Numbered from the stretch's first letter, positions 44,301-57,000 are shown. The stretch is 64,000 nucleotides of DNA from Tribonema minus (GCA_017506865.1 JAFCMP010000547.1:1054001-1118000), one strand, 5' to 3'. Program-made: numbers and translations. Notes: generated from the sequence alone by a model not told the origin.

Positions 44301-46387
44301 CCTAGTAGCTCGCTGACTGATGCAGTGTGACCAAGCTTGGCATGCAGTAATCGCCTTGCCGTACGAGGACGTAACTTTTGCAGGAAGGGGTTGATTCTTG
44401 TCAAAAGTTGAAGTTGGTGATCTGGCATGTTCACCTTGTTTCTGAAGTAGTTGGGCGCTGATGGCGCCTCTCCAGGCTGACGGATTGTTTGGCGCTTGTG
44501 TCCGCGCATCACTGTTCTTGTGCGGTTAGGAGTACGGTGATATGCAGGCCCAAAGTAGCTTGTTGGTTCGTACAGTACTTGGTCCGAGCTTCCCAGCTTG
44601 GGTGTGTAGAGGGTCGGTACATGATGCTTTCAAGGCCCTGCACTCGCCATCACTCGACCACAGTTATGTCTTAAGGTGCGTACGTTGTCCGAGCTTTCTA
44701 TCTAGCGTATGCAGGTCATCCGCAGCCCGCAAGGTGCTCAAGGACCTGCGCTCGCCATCGGTCGATTACAGTTAGGATACGTGGCCACCTGCCTGTTCGT
44801 CTTGCCGTAACTGCGTCGCTCATTGCATCTGGGCCGCGGAATTCCTTTTTCTGCGCTGACAGGGCGGCGGCCAGGAGACCACTGCGCTCACGTGGGTCAC
44901 ACAGCTCACGCACCACGGCATGATCTTTGTGCCCCTGGGCTACACCACGCCGCTGCTGTTCAACATGGACGAGGTGAGGTGTCGTTTCAGCTTGCTACTT
45001 CAACATTGAAGTATTGTATCATCCTAGCTTATGCACCACGGCATGATCTTTGTGCCCCTGGGCTACACCACGCCGCTGCTGTTCAACATGGACGAGGTGA
45101 GGTGTTGTACGCTCGTGCAAACTGTCAGTGTTGGAACGCTCGTGCAAACTGCTACTTCAACTTTGAAGTATCATTGCTCGTGGAGTAGCGTCTAGTTGAC
45201 GCACCACGGCATGATCTTTGTGCCCCTGGGCTACACCACGCCGCTGCTGTTCAACATGGATGAGGTGAGGTGATGCGCGCTCGTGCAGTTTGCTACTTCA
45301 ACATTGATGTATTGGTACATCGGCATTGAGGTAGCTCGTGGGTTGGGTGCTGGTCTTTTGTCTCAGCGCGCTTTTTAAAGGGCGAGCGAAGTGCAGTTCA
45401 GGCATGCTTGGGCTTGGGTCTTGGCTAACTCCAGTCCTGATGCGCAGAGTCATGCCCAATGTCCTAAATGAGTACATATATGAAGCTCGTTTAAGAATGT
45501 CAAGTAGCCGCTGCCCTGAGCGACGCAGCCTGTCGAGCGCAAACACATGCTTTGCAGGGCATTCTAGCATGCGTCCACACCGAAATCACCTACGCAGCGC
45601 AACGGCTCACTCCGCGTGTGCAGCGTGCGCGTCGCCAATATCGTCAGCGACTGTGCCTCATTGGCTCGTGCAGTGCTTTCACACAGGTCCTCACCGCCTT
45701 TTGCGCGTGTCTTGCACCTGCTGCTGCTGCTCTCTCCTGCGCAGGTGCACGGCGGCTCTCCCTATGGCGCAGGTGCGTCAACTTGAAGTTTTTTGCTTGC
45801 AGTTTGCAGTCAGGATCTGCATCCCCCCCCACCAATTGTGCTGGGATGGACTGTGGCTATTGTCTGTCGCCACCGCTGCTGAAGACTGCCGCAGCGGTCG
45901 ATGCCTTCACACGGCAATCGAAAAGAGTGGAAATGCTTTTGCACAAAGTCCGGAAGTCATCCACAGATGCACTTCGTGACCGATCGGTAAGATCATTCCC
46001 AGGTTTCGGCCCCCAACATCTGACACTGCTGAGCTCGCTGCTTGTGCAAGCAAGGCAATATGGCACACGCGCAAGACCTTTTGGCCCGGCCCTGACTCGC
46101 ATCACAGATGAGCATTGCCGCACCTGCAGAAACCGCAATTCATTTGAAACCCCGGAAATGTCAAAACCTTTCCTTCTTGTGAGTGAGCCTCTGAGCTAGT
46201 GACAAAGGCATGCAAATGACTAGACGCTGACGATGCGCTGCTGCTCGCTGCCACCACCCCCCGTGCAGGCACCTTTGCCGGCCCCGACGGCTCGCGCCAG
46301 CCCACGCAGCTCGAGAAGGACGTCGCCAAGCACCAGGGCACGTACTTTGCGGGCGTTGTCACCGCCCTCAAGAACGGCAAGGCGTAG
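41382..46387 (+). CDS. wrbA: WrbA-type NAD(P)H:quinone oxidoreductase
   Basis: Seven exons with agreeing phases: 41382-41421, 42302-42413, 43617-43767, 44233-44286, 44863-44973, 45745-45772, 46269-46387; 204 residues, the usual family length. Flavodoxin fold: [12 protein letters not shown] with the FMN phosphate loop, [14 protein letters not shown], then [72 protein letters not shown] and [20 protein letters not shown] follow. It reduces quinones by two electrons with FMN, limiting semiquinone formation, normally in the cytosol or at membranes. Introns 2, 3 and 5 hold copies of neighbouring exon edges. Exon 6 is only 28 bases. Confidence 0.95.
42511..43040 (+). repeat. four tandem copies of the WrbA exon 2 tail and donor
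   Basis: Copies at about 42511-42578, 42671-42738, 42841-42905 and 42990-43040 follow the true exon end (42358-42418) with a period near 160 bases. Each keeps GAGCTGCTGTC-GA and the AAGATGTGA donor region. The intron part is also repeated (TTTGAGAAATGTGAATCTTC). Identity falls with distance from the exon. Confidence 0.92.
43834..44142 (+). repeat. decayed copies of the WrbA exon 3 tail and donor
   Basis: Copies at about 43834-43898, 43920-43973, 44038-44066 and 44091-44142 echo GACTCCACCGGCTCGCTCTG and the GGTATGTATG donor of exon 3 (43718-43775). Confidence 0.8.
45023..45274 (+). repeat. two near-perfect copies of the WrbA exon 5 3' two-thirds
   Basis: The last 69 bases of exon 5 plus GTGAGG recur at about 45029-45103 and 45199-45271 with one to three differences. 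Each copy is preceded by CTAG and followed by GTGAGG. Read from that AG they are open for 23 codons in phase 0 ([20 protein letters not shown] and [20 protein letters not shown], then MDE). Confidence 0.93.
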
Positions 46388-48123
46388 ATGCCCTCGTTAC
46401 ATACCAGCGCGCACGTTGCACAGCGGCGGCGGCCGCGCTGCCCCACCACACACCGGGCGCCACGCTGGCGCGCCCCCCCCCCCCCCTCCCTGCCTGCGCG
46501 TTTTTCGTTATCACCACCACAGCGCATGCGTGTGCACGACGTGCTCGCGCAGCCGCGGCAGCGCTGCTCAGTTGTGAGGTCCTTGTGGGTTCAGTCTTTT
46601 GTGTGCGATTCGGTCGTTCTTGTTTGCCCAGTAGTCGGCACATAAGGAGCAGCGCGTGTCAAATGTACGCATGTCACACACACCGAGGCAGTACACGAGC
46701 GCGCCTGTGCCTTTCATGCGTGCCCTGAAGACATTGCGCATGGTTGCAGCATGTGCGTGTTCGTCCAGCATGCAATGTCAAGCTGAAGTTGGCTGCGTGC
46801 TGACCACGCATGCAAAGGCGCCACGCAGCATGCGACCACTGATGTTGTGATCATCTATTGGCAGATGATTTTTGCGGAGCTTGCTTGCTGCGCACCTTGT
46901 TTGTGTCAGTATGCGCGCCCTCTGTAGACTTCATGGCAAATGATCAACAGTGTTGAACCCAGTTGTACTGCACACTTGGCATTGTTCGCCCTAACCCTAA
47001 CCTTAACCCAAAGACACAGCAGTGCTCAGGCGCTCGCCAGGGGCGGCTGCTGCGCTGTGCCAGGGCAAGAGGTGCACCGCCTGGCACGCGCACAGCAACA
47101 CTAGGCTCACTTGCGCAAGCGCCCGGCAACGTCAAGCTGCCCGTAGCAAGTACACTGGCTGTGCAACCCACAATCCTACATATCGTCAACTTGACACAGC
47201 TGCCATGAATGAAGCTGTGATCATGTGCTATGCTCCTGGCACCATGACTTGATGTGATTAGATACTGTACCCTACAATTTGTTGATGCCGCAATTTGCTG
47301 CACGAAAGTGGCTTGCGCTTCGTCCACAGGCCTGATGAGTGCATGTGTGCTGAAACCGGACCATTTGTAACACTGGTGTTGCAGCCATGTGAGCATCAGC
47401 TTGGTGCCTCTATGGCCCTGGTAGGTACGGTAGTGCTGCTTTTTACATGACTGTTTACTAGTCAGTGGCTACCCAGGCGTAATGCCACAAAGCGAAACAC
47501 CCCCATGGTCTACTTGCGTCACCCAGGAAAATGTGTGCACGCACTGCCAGGTGAAGTGCAATTTGCAACTTTGGCCACAGTGCCCAGTGCAGGTCTTAAA
47601 TACATCCAATCAGCCCATGGCCTATGGCGCAACACATCATATCAGGCATTTTAACGCCAGATAGCAAGTGCAATAAAGACCAAAGCTGATTGTGCTGGTC
47701 TGTTTACGGCCACAATTGAGGTGGGTGCACAGGCGGGCGAATGCAGGCAGCCATTCGCACAGGAGATGTGCGTCCTTTGCCCTTCCCATGAGATGTTGAC
47801 GTGATTTCACAACTGACATTAGCTTCTTGGCAATACCAGGGATTCCATGTGGTGATTGCTCACATCTGGGAGAACTTTACAGCAGGCACAGAACATACGC
47901 GTACCATGTGCCGGGTCAGCCATCCTCGCTGGTGTTGCACAAGCCACCATTACAGCCACACCAACTCACACATATCAAGCGGCTGAGGCAGGCAGCAATG
48001 CAACAAAGCAGATTCCTCTGCAGTGCAGATTATGCTCATCAATAGATGCGTGCAATGCCATCGCACCAGGCGGACACAGCTTAGTGGGCCAAGATACCAG
48101 TTTTGTGTACGTCTATTAACAGG
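46388..48123. other. intergenic; no supported gene
   Basis: This holds the 3' ends of WrbA (plus) and TMEM258 (minus). A C-run lies at about 46471-46486 and a CCCTAA array at 46989-47002. No exon could be supported. Confidence 0.5.
46989..47002 (-). repeat. interstitial telomere-type repeat
   Basis: CCCTAACCCTAACC followed by a degenerate CTTAACCC. Confidence 0.75.
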
Positions 48124-48463
48124 TCATACATACAGTCCTGCCCAGAGCATCGCAAACAATGCTCCGAAGCCTAACAAAAAGCTGGAGACTATCGCTAGTG
48201 GCAGTTCTACTGACAGAGATCTTGTTGCCTTCGAGGCCCCCATCTCATATGTGAAAAATCTGGCCATCACCATTACTCCTATGCTCAGCAGCGCGAATGC
48301 CAGCGACCCGTACAGCTGCATCGGCACTGGACTTGCGTAAGGTACCTGCAGCAGTGCGACACAGCCGATCAATCATTGACATCGTCAAGACAAGTGGGTG
48401 CGTCGTTGGTACAGAGAGGATCTTTGATCGTTGAGAATATCCAGCGCGACGTACCTGAGCCAT
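48124..48463 (-). CDS. TMEM258: TMEM258/OST5, oligosaccharyltransferase small subunit
   Basis: Two exons on minus: 48463-48455 (only ATG GCT CAG) and 48345-48124, phase 0, 76 residues against 79 in human. The sequence matches the family along its length: YASPVPMQLYGSLAFALLS, then FFTYEMGASKATRSLSVELP, then SSFLLGFGALFAMLWAGLYV, with the typical GFG..F..LW.G.YV ending. Two transmembrane helices in the ER membrane. The protein is a small subunit of the complex that transfers glycan to Asn in N-glycosylation (Ost5 in yeast). The nine-base first coding exon is unusual and would be missed by ORF callers. The start is divergent from the KH gene, 257 bases away. Confidence 0.9.
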
Positions 48464-48720
48464 GATTTCAACGGCGCCAGGAACCGTGTGAGGTGTCCCA
48501 GAGATCCACGCCGAGCTCACCAGGCGATTGATGTCCTGTTAGGATCGCTGCTCCTTCCTCTTCCCTCGCTTCAACGCTCGATATACAGTCAACTATCGAT
48601 GATAAGCGGTGATTCTCAGCAAATCCTTTTGTTTGTTGGTGCAAACGCTGTTCTCTTGCCATAGGCGAGGAGGCGCGTCGGTGAGCGTGGGGGCAGTGAA
48701 CAGGAGTTGTAGCTAGATCG
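48464..48720. promoter_or_regulatory. 257-bp divergent intergenic region of TMEM258 and KH gene
   Basis: The two ATGs (48463 minus, 48721 plus) point away from each other. Control sequences and both 5' leaders must fit here unless leaders are spliced. No specific motif is claimed. Confidence 0.5.
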
Positions 48721-51700
48721 ATGGCTGAACAGGACTCCATTGCGCGGGCAAGGGCTGTCGCTGCTAGCTTAGAGAATCAGCTTGCTCAGAGCAACGGCAC
48801 CGAGGCATCGGAGCTAGGGAAGCGCAAGGAGAGGGATACAAGCAACGGCGAGGATCCATCTCGCAAAAAGCATAAGATCGTAGTGCCGGAGGAGGTCAAG
48901 AGGGCCTGCAACATCGTAGGTGTGCTGCTTGGCCCCAAGGGATCCACCCTCCACGCTCTTCAGGACAAATCCGGAGCCAAGCTCAGCATCCGGGGTGCGG
49001 GCAGCAGCAAGGACACCAGCAAGGCCATCGACCCCGATCAGCCACTGCACGTGCTCATCGAGGGCAGCGACGAGGCCATTGCCGCAGCCTCCGCTGACAT
49101 CGAGGCGATCTTCCGCGACCCCGGAGAAGCCCAGAAGCTCAGCCGCTCCATCATGAAGTCCCACAAGATCATGATCCCCGACAAGATGGCCCACGACATG
49201 AACATCCTGGGCGTCCTCATCGGCCCCAAGGGCACCACGCTCAGGGCCATGCAGGAGAAGTCGGGCGCCAAGATCACCATCCGGGGCAAGGGCAGCAGCA
49301 AGGACACCAAGACGGACCTCGACGGCGACCAGCCCCTGCACGTGCTCATAGAGGGGGCGCCGCTCTCCATCGAGGTCGCCAAGAGGGACATCGAAGGCAT
49401 CCTCAACGACCCCGCCCAGGCCGCGCGCCTCAAGCAGCAGCAGCTCAGCGACCTCCACAACATGAAGCAGCAGCAGGCCCGCTTCGGCAACATGGGCCCC
49501 GGCGGACCCGGCGGGCCCATGATGGGGGGCCCATTCGGCCCCATGGGGGGAGGCCCCTTCGACGGCCCCCCCGGGCATTTCTTCGACGGCCCGATGATGG
49601 GCCCTGGTCCCATGGGCCGGCCCCCCTTCGGTATGGGGGGGATGGGGATGGGGATGGGACCCCCCGGGATGCACGGCCCCCCTGACATGGGCCCCGGCGG
49701 GCCGTACGAGGTCACGTTCATGGTGCCCAACACGATTGTCGGGCTCGTGGTCGGCAAGGGCGGCGCCAACATCCAGCGCGTGCAGCACGAGTTCGGCGTG
49801 CACATGCAGGTGAGCAGCGTCGCTCAGGAGTGTTGAAGTGCGTAGTTCAAGTCTATCGGTGAGCCGGCGCGAGAATTCCTGCGCTGGCGCTCCCAGCAGG
49901 TGCGCTCATAGATGGCCGATGTTCGGCTTTGAGGGCTCGCAAAAGCAAATCGTCCATAGCGAGGGTGAGCTAGGGTAAGGGTTAGGGCTACGAACATACT
50001 GCTGTTCTTGCCTAACACGAAAGTGAATGGCCGCCTCGTCTCACTGTAAGCCGCAGATACGAATTGTATTCGAACGCATTGCAGTGAGTGTGTGCTGTAC
50101 AGTGGTTTCAGGAGACTTGTACGCCACTATGTGGCGCAGCAGTGCCCGCATTGCGAGCGCGCAGTGCCTGCAAGGCTTGCGGGTAGGACTGCTCAGCGCT
50201 CTATCATGTACCTAACGTATTGTACGGTGTACTCATCAACAGTGCATGGCGACGTCGCCAGCACTCGTACACACCAACAGCCGTTGAACTCAGTGCTCAG
50301 CACTCACCTGAGCAGCATCCTGCGGTGGTTACGCTCGCAAATGTCGCTGCGCCGTCTGTGTGGTGCGCTGGAGCAGTCCGAAACAGTCATTACTTTCAAC
50401 AATGTGTACAGTACAGTGTACTCATCAACAGTATGGCCGCGTCACGCCTCTCGGGGCACCGCTCCACTGGCTGACAACGTCCGATCTTTGGAGGCACGTC
50501 CATGGCACCGCTCTCTGTACGAACCATACTCCTGCTATTTGCACGTAGTCGGCTGGTGCGGTACTTTCAGTTTCAAGGCGGCCGCATGCATGTCAGTGAG
50601 ATCATGGACATGGAGCCATACATACTCGCGGCGTGCAGCTCATGTAGGATCGTGGCTACGTGCATGCTGATGTTATCCCCCGAACACAAGTGCATCTGTT
50701 GGCGCACACACACGTAACTCTCTTGTACATGGTAGTGAGACAGCATGGGTATCATGGTCTCATGCAGCCGGTTGCACTACAGCACTATGCAAAGTTGGGT
50801 GTTATTGAACAATCCGAAGTGTGTGAGCACTTCAACATCATGATCAACTTCAACATGGCTATCAGGGGTTTGGAAGATAAATATCATGCACTTCTTCAAC
50901 GCCGCCTTAGAGATAGCAACTGCTGTTCATATACCTTTCCAGCTACAAGTTGTCATGATCAACTACTGTGTTTTTGCCAGCCAGTTACCAGAACAGTATT
51001 GAAGATGCGTTACTTCGCTGTAGACCGTGCGGCATTGCAATTACATACATATATCAGCTATAGCTGGAGGCACTTCAGACGCACGTGTTGCAATACATCA
51101 AGCTGCTCGGGACACGCGCTTCTTGCGAGGCCGCCACGTGTATGTACAGAATCCAATACCATTGGGACCGATTCGTGCCAATGCTCAGCAGGTGCTTTGA
51201 TGCCACTCAACCAAAACCACCCCAACCCAAACCCTAAGCTTGCCCTGACGCGCCGACAAAACTGTTATCAAACATGGCCTCATCCTATTGGCACTAAACA
51301 CCAGCGCCCTCTGTACCAGCTGCCATTGACTGTAGAAGGCAACGCTCACGCCTACGCCCCCCCCCCCGCATTGGCATCATTATACTAGCGCCCAAACGTA
51401 CCAGCTGCCCTTGACTGCAGAAGGCGACGCTCACTCCCCCCCCCCCCCCCCCCCCCCTCCCCTGCTCATCCTCCCCCCCGCCAGGTCATCCGCCCCGTAC
51501 CCCCCCCCCTCGCCAACAACTACATGGTCCCCGTCCTCTGCCGCGGACCCCCCGATGCCGTCGAGGCCGCGCGCCGCCACGTCATGGAGGTCGTTGAGCA
51601 TCGCCAAGCGCAACTCGACGCGGAAGCCGCAGCGGGCGGCGGCGGCGGCGCGATAGGCCCTACGGGGCCCCCCGCCGGCGGCGCCGCCGCCGGCGCCGAC

Positions 51701-54041
51701 GCCGTCAGCCAGACGATCGTCGTGCCGAACGACCGCGTAGGGCTCATCATCGGCAAGGGGGGGAACAACGTGCGCAACCTGCAGCTACGCACGGGCGCGC
51801 AGATCAAGATACCGCCGGGCCCCGATGCCGGGGACCCGGAGCGGCGCACGTTGACCGTCGTGGCCGCGAGCCGCGGCGCCGTGGATGCTGCGCTCGCGGA
51901 GCTGACGACGCTCGCGGCCGCGGGCCCTCCGCCGGTACGTTTCGTTTGACTGCATTAAGCACACTGTTTTGTACGACTTTAGTCACTCCAATTAGTATGA
52001 CGCGCTCGCGATGCTCGCGGCGGCGGGCTCACCGCCAGTGAATATGTGGAGGGCGCGCTGTTCGGTATGACTTCAGTTAGTATGACTTCACTGTTCAGTG
52101 CGACCTCACTGTATAGTGCGACTTCAGTTGGTATGACGCGCTCGCGGAGCTCACGGCGCGCTCGCTGCGGCGGGCCCTCCGCCGGTACGTAACGTTTGCG
52201 GCTACCCATCCCTTGTCACCTAGAGCTGTACAATCTTTCGATTCGCCTCCACGTACCGTTTGAGTTTTGTGTGAAGGGTGCGCTGTTCAGTACGACTTCG
52301 GTTGTTGTGACGCCGTGGCGGGAGCTCTGCTAGCGCGTAGATCTGCATTCATGGAGAGCACTGTTCGGTATGACTTGTGTTGGCATGACAGACCAGCTTG
52401 CGACGGCGCCACAGAGTATGTGTTTTGTCTCTATACTTTTGTGCGGTGATGCTGGAGAGTGGCATTTGAGTGTTGACGGCATATATATGAGGCACGCGAA
52501 GTGTCGGCGGCAATTATGCGAGGCACGCATCGCCGACTCCACGCTAAAGTGCGCCCCTCCCCCACCCGCCGCGCGCGACCAAACAGGGCCCCGGCAGCGG
52601 CGGCGGCGGCCCCACGCTCACCATGTCGATCCCCGCGGAGCGCGTCGGGCTCGTGCTCGGCAAGGGCGGCGCTACGGTCAAGGACATCCAGGCGCGCACG
52701 GGCGCGACCGTTCGCATCGACATACCGCAGCCGGGGGACCCCGCGGCGCTCGCGCCCAACAGGAGCGTCAGCATCCACGGGCCGATGGACGGCGCGCGCC
52801 GCGCGCAGTGGGAGATCGACCAGATGCTCGCGCTCGGCCGCGAGGTGCCAGGAGGGAACTACGAGGAGGTGATGGGGGGCGGGGGCGGGGCGGCGGCGGC
52901 GAGCTACGCGGGCCCCGGGCTCGTGGACCCGTACCGCAACCAGTACGCGCAGCCGCCGCCGCAGCCGCAGGCGCCGCCGCAGCAGCAGCAGCAGGCGCCG
53001 CCGCAGCAGCCGCCGCAGCAGCAGCAGTACCCGCAGCAGGGGGGGTACCCGCCGCAGCAGCAGGGGTACGGAGGGCAGGGCGGCTACCAGCAGCCGCCGG
53101 CGCAGGGGCCGCCGCAGCAGCAGTATGGCGCGCCGCCGCAGCAGCAGGGGTATGGGCAGGGCCCGCCGCCGCAGCAGCAGCAGCCCCTGCAGCAGCAGCA
53201 GCCGCCCCCCCAGCAGTACCCCCCTCAGCAGCAGCAGCAGCAGCAGCAGTACCCCCCGCAGCAGCAGTACGCCCAGCCCGCGCAGCAGCAGGCGCCGCCT
53301 CAGCAGCAGCAGCAGCAGTACAACGGCGGCGGGTACGCGCCCCAGGCGCCGCAGGCGTTCGGCGGCGGCGGCGCGCCCATGCAGCAGCAGGCGCCGCCGC
53401 AGCAGCAGCCCCCGCAGGCGTACGGCGCGCCGCAGCAGCCGCAGCAGCAGTACGCGCCGCCGCCGCAGCAGGCCTACAGCGGCGCGCCTGCGCAGCAGCC
53501 GCAGCAGCAGCCGCCCTACAGCCCGCAGCAGCAGCAGCCGCAGCCGCAGTACGGGTACCAGCAGCCGGCTCCGGCAGCGGCGCCGCAGGCCGCCGCCCCG
53601 CCGCAGCAGCAGTACGGCATGCAGCAGCCGCCGCAGCAGGCGGCGTTCGGCGGCGCGCCTCCGCAGGCGCAGCAGGCCCCTCCGCAGCAGTACCCGCAGC
53701 AGGCCCCGCCGCAGCAGGCGCCGCCCCAGCAGCAGCAGCAGCAGTACTACAACCAGCAGCAGGCGGCGCCGCAGCAGGCTCCGCCGCAGCAGCAGCAGCA
53801 GGCCCCGCAGCAGCAGCAGCAGTCGTACGCGCAGGCCGCGCAGCGCACCGCCGCCGCGCCCGCGCCCGCCGCCGCTGGTGGCGCGGACCCCACGCAGTAC
53901 TACCAGCAGTTCTGGCAGTATGCCGCGTACTATGGAGAGCGCGTTGCACGCGAGCAGTATGGTGCGTGGTCGCCGCCGCCGGGCACTGCGCCGCCCCCGG
54001 GGATCACCATCCCGCCCCCCGGGCAGGAGCACCGCGCGTAA
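48721..54041 (+). CDS. five-KH-domain RNA-binding protein, FUBP/KSRP-like, with Gln/Pro-rich tail
   Basis: Three exons, all phase 0: 48721-49809, 51485-51934, 52587-54041; 997 residues. KH1 (about 51-131) and KH2 (147-228) have SF1/branchpoint-protein-like loops (LLGPKGSTLHALQDKSGAK; LIGPKGTTLRAMQEKSGAK with IRGKGSSKD). A Met/Pro/Gly linker follows. KH3 (329-405, split by intron 1), KH4 (439-510) and KH5 (524-594) have GxxG loops VVGKGGANIQ, IIGKGGNNVR and VLGKGGATVK, as in FUBP/KSRP. Residues about 600-950 are Gln/Pro/Ala/Tyr repeats encoded by CAG/CCG, prion-like. The end, YYQQFWQYAAYYGE...YGAWSPPPG, recalls the Tyr-rich tail of FUBPs. It likely binds single-stranded RNA or DNA in the nucleus for splicing, mRNA stability or transcription. 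Confidence 0.9.
49810..51484 (+). other. intron 1 of the KH gene
   Basis: It contains a TTAGGG-like patch at about 49970-49989. A 28-base element, GTGTACTCATCAACAGT with flanks, occurs twice (about 50217 and 50404). An 87-base tandem duplication at about 51310-51440 repeats GTACCAGCTGCC-TTGACTG and GAAGGC-ACGCTCAC. Long C-runs precede the exon 2 acceptor. Confidence 0.7.
51990..52335 (+). repeat. decayed copies of the KH gene exon 2 tail and donor
   Basis: GACGCGCTCGCG...GCGGCGGGC(T/C)C...CCGCC at about 52000-52040 and 52133-52200 copies the exon 2 tail (51890-51940). The second keeps CGGGCCCTCCGCCGGTACGT almost intact. A weaker echo lies at about 52305-52335. TATGACTTCAGTT elements separate the copies. 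Confidence 0.82.
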
Positions 54042-57000
54042 GGCGGCGGCGGCGCTCGCTGGCGCCGCTGCGTGGCGCGGTGAGCTGGGGGGCGGTGGGC
54101 GCGGGGGCATTAGACGCGCTGCCGGGATGTGCGTTGGGACAGGGAGCGGGTAGCTGTCCAAAGCTAGTGCAAGGTGCACACGGGGGAGGGGGGGGGGTGA
54201 GGGGGTGTTGAGCTCAAAAACAGCAACAAATACAAACAAAAATGACACGGAGTAAAAGGAGCTCACACGAGGCGCGGGGGAGGGGGGGGGGGGGGGTGTC
54301 GGGGGAGCGAAGGTCACAGGGGGAGGGGGGGGGGGCAGCAGGTAATCCGGGGGAGGGGGCGCTGGAGAGCAGCAGCGGGACGCCAAGAGCGGAGCGGTGC
54401 ATGGAGCCAGCGGCAAGCTAGGGAGCAGGAGCGGAGCGAGTCGCCGTGGCGAGTCGTCCAACACGGTGCTGCAGTGATAATGTCACCCACAACCGTCTCC
54501 CCATGCTGACCACGGCTGAACAACAACCACAGAATGCAACACGGTCATTCACAGAGAGAGAGAGAGAGGCAGTGATTAAAGGAGAAACAACAGACAAAAA
54601 GAGAGAGAGAGAGAGAGAGCGGTTTTATGTGAGCGAGAACCCATGTAGTGTAGCAAAGCTGTTGTCGGTCAACCTTCACTGTTGTGGATGCTGAGCGGGA
54701 AGTGTACTGCGCAACAGCTTGACAATCGAACCAGTATCGGAGTTGCGAGCGAACAGAACCCAGTCCAAAGAGAAGAACCGCAACAGAACGAACTCAGCAA
54801 TGGCTGGCATAACTCTGCCGTGGCATACGTGGGACTCACAGTGAGAGCGGCAACGAGCACTCACCACCTTCAAGAGTACGCTTGTGAACCCTTTTTTGCA
54901 TTGACCTCAAGTAGCACCCAACAAGCTACAGAGTCAGCACCCTCTCAACAGTCCCACCTACCTGCAAAGCAGTAACAATCAATCTACTCACATACATATT
55001 CAACCATCTCAACCGTTTCTCGTCCATTCTGTTTTGCTTCTCACAAATATCTGCACCGCCCATTACACTCGCTGTGGGGCGCTGACCACTGTGATTTGGC
55101 ACCAAGTGGGGTTTTCATGTGGTTGTCTATGCAATGTAATGTAATGTAGAAGCACTGGCACATGCAGTTTATGCACAGTATATTGAGCTGGTTCAGTACA
55201 GTCTGTGTAGACCATGCCAAGTGGATGTATATGTCTTTGTCTATGCATGTCTATGAGCTGCTAGGAAGTGTGTATACTGAGTGTTTGACCTTCAAATATG
55301 CCATAGTGTAGCATGCTTGTTGGCATGCATGCTCAAGGCACATCAGTCAGGTTGCATGTTACCGTGTTGATCAAGTAAATGGCCATCGAGTCATTCCATG
55401 GCAACTTTGACGAATGTCAGTGCTCATCAGCGCCACAGCCCTGTACTGGTATTGTCATGTTGGCATTGGTCGCATGATGCTGTCGAGTGATCGTCAAGAA
55501 TGCCTCTGTGCATGGGGCTGAGACGTGAGGCCTCGTGTACCAAGTGTACCAAGCGCATGCCTACCAATACACCATAAATAAGTCAAGACACACACAAGGG
55601 GCAATGGTCAAACATCACTACAACGGTGACACAACTTCAAGGTCCAAGTGACGCAGCTGCCCATGCATGATCATTGATCAATGATGGGCATCCTGCTTCA
55701 TCAGTGCGACGTACATTGCATCTTGCTGCAAGTACCACTGAAGGTTGTGCTACAAATGCTGTAAGTGCGTCAATTCTTGTTGTGGTTTCTGCAAGCAAGC
55801 ATCACAGTTGCCTTTCCGGCAGTTGACATATATCCTGGGAGGAGTTGAACTTGTGTACTCATTTACTGATTCTTGCACGCATCACAATCAGTCACTGCGG
55901 TATTGCTTGCAAGCATGTAGAGGGTGGTGTATTACCAGTGAGTTTTTGCATGTTGAACTGCTATGTATACTCCAGCGCCAACATGTTCAGACCAAGCATT
56001 GTTGGTGACTGCACTTGTACATAGGTGCCAACATGACATCTGAGACTGCACTTGAGAAATTGCCTGTGTATTATTTGTGCTATTGCTGGTGCCATCTGCA
56101 CAACGAGTATGCATGGGTGTGGGACTCAGGACTTGAACTCGATGCGTGCTTTCTGTAGCATTGCCAAACGTTTAACAAGCATCATCATACAGAACATGCA
56201 CTATGCAGCTGATGTGTCAGCTGATACATTTTCGATTTGACTGGTTTGCTGTGGAGAATGATGCGTTTTGCAAAAACACAGGGTGTTGTTGGTGCATACC
56301 AATGCTGCTTGTAGTATACATTTCTTAATGCCACATGAACAGCATTGCCAGCAATCTGAATTCACTCTGCTCACGTTACTTGTCTTATCAACAGCTGTAA
56401 TGGATGTAGAAGTACACACCTTACAGCTAGATGCCAATCATCTGGGCTTTTTCGCGCCCTGAGCGAGAATTAATAAAAAGTACTTGGAGGTATGGGCTTT
56501 GTATGTCTTCAGTAGACATCGTCTGTCAATTGGCTCTGTTGTTATGTCAAGCTTGCCACCAGAGTTTACGTGTATGTTGTGATGATCTTCAGCCGCACTT
56601 GCAAGTATGCCAAACAGCTTGACAGCATTGTCCTGTCAGCTGTCAAACTTGGTGAGAAGGGAGCATAGGTGATCATTCAAGTAGAGGTCACCTGCCTACG
56701 CTGCACACGTGTGAACTTCAAACTCGCTGATTGTGCAGATGGCAAATGCAAAACATGCTACCAGGCTATGTGCGCTCTCTAAGCTTTTGTGTATCTAACG
56801 ACGTGACTGTATGGGTGTGAGGCTGTCGTCAATGCGTACTTGAGTGGTCGCAGCCATGACAATGACTTGATTGAGACAAGCGCGTGCCTTCTGCAAACAT
56901 AACAAATCATGTTAGGAGGAGCTGTGATAAAAAAATACAGTGCTCAGCGGGGCTGTAGGTGGCATATATGCACACACTTGCTCTGCTGCTGCCTTAGCGT

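Noticed and set aside
48814-49803. Antisense open frames opposite KH exon 1
   Set aside because: Shadow frames of GC-rich coding sequence without family features.
52431-54464. Antisense open frame of 677 codons over the KH gene
   Set aside because: It mirrors the CAG/CCG-rich Q/P tail, giving Leu/Arg runs. The plus strand has KH domains and phase-consistent exons.
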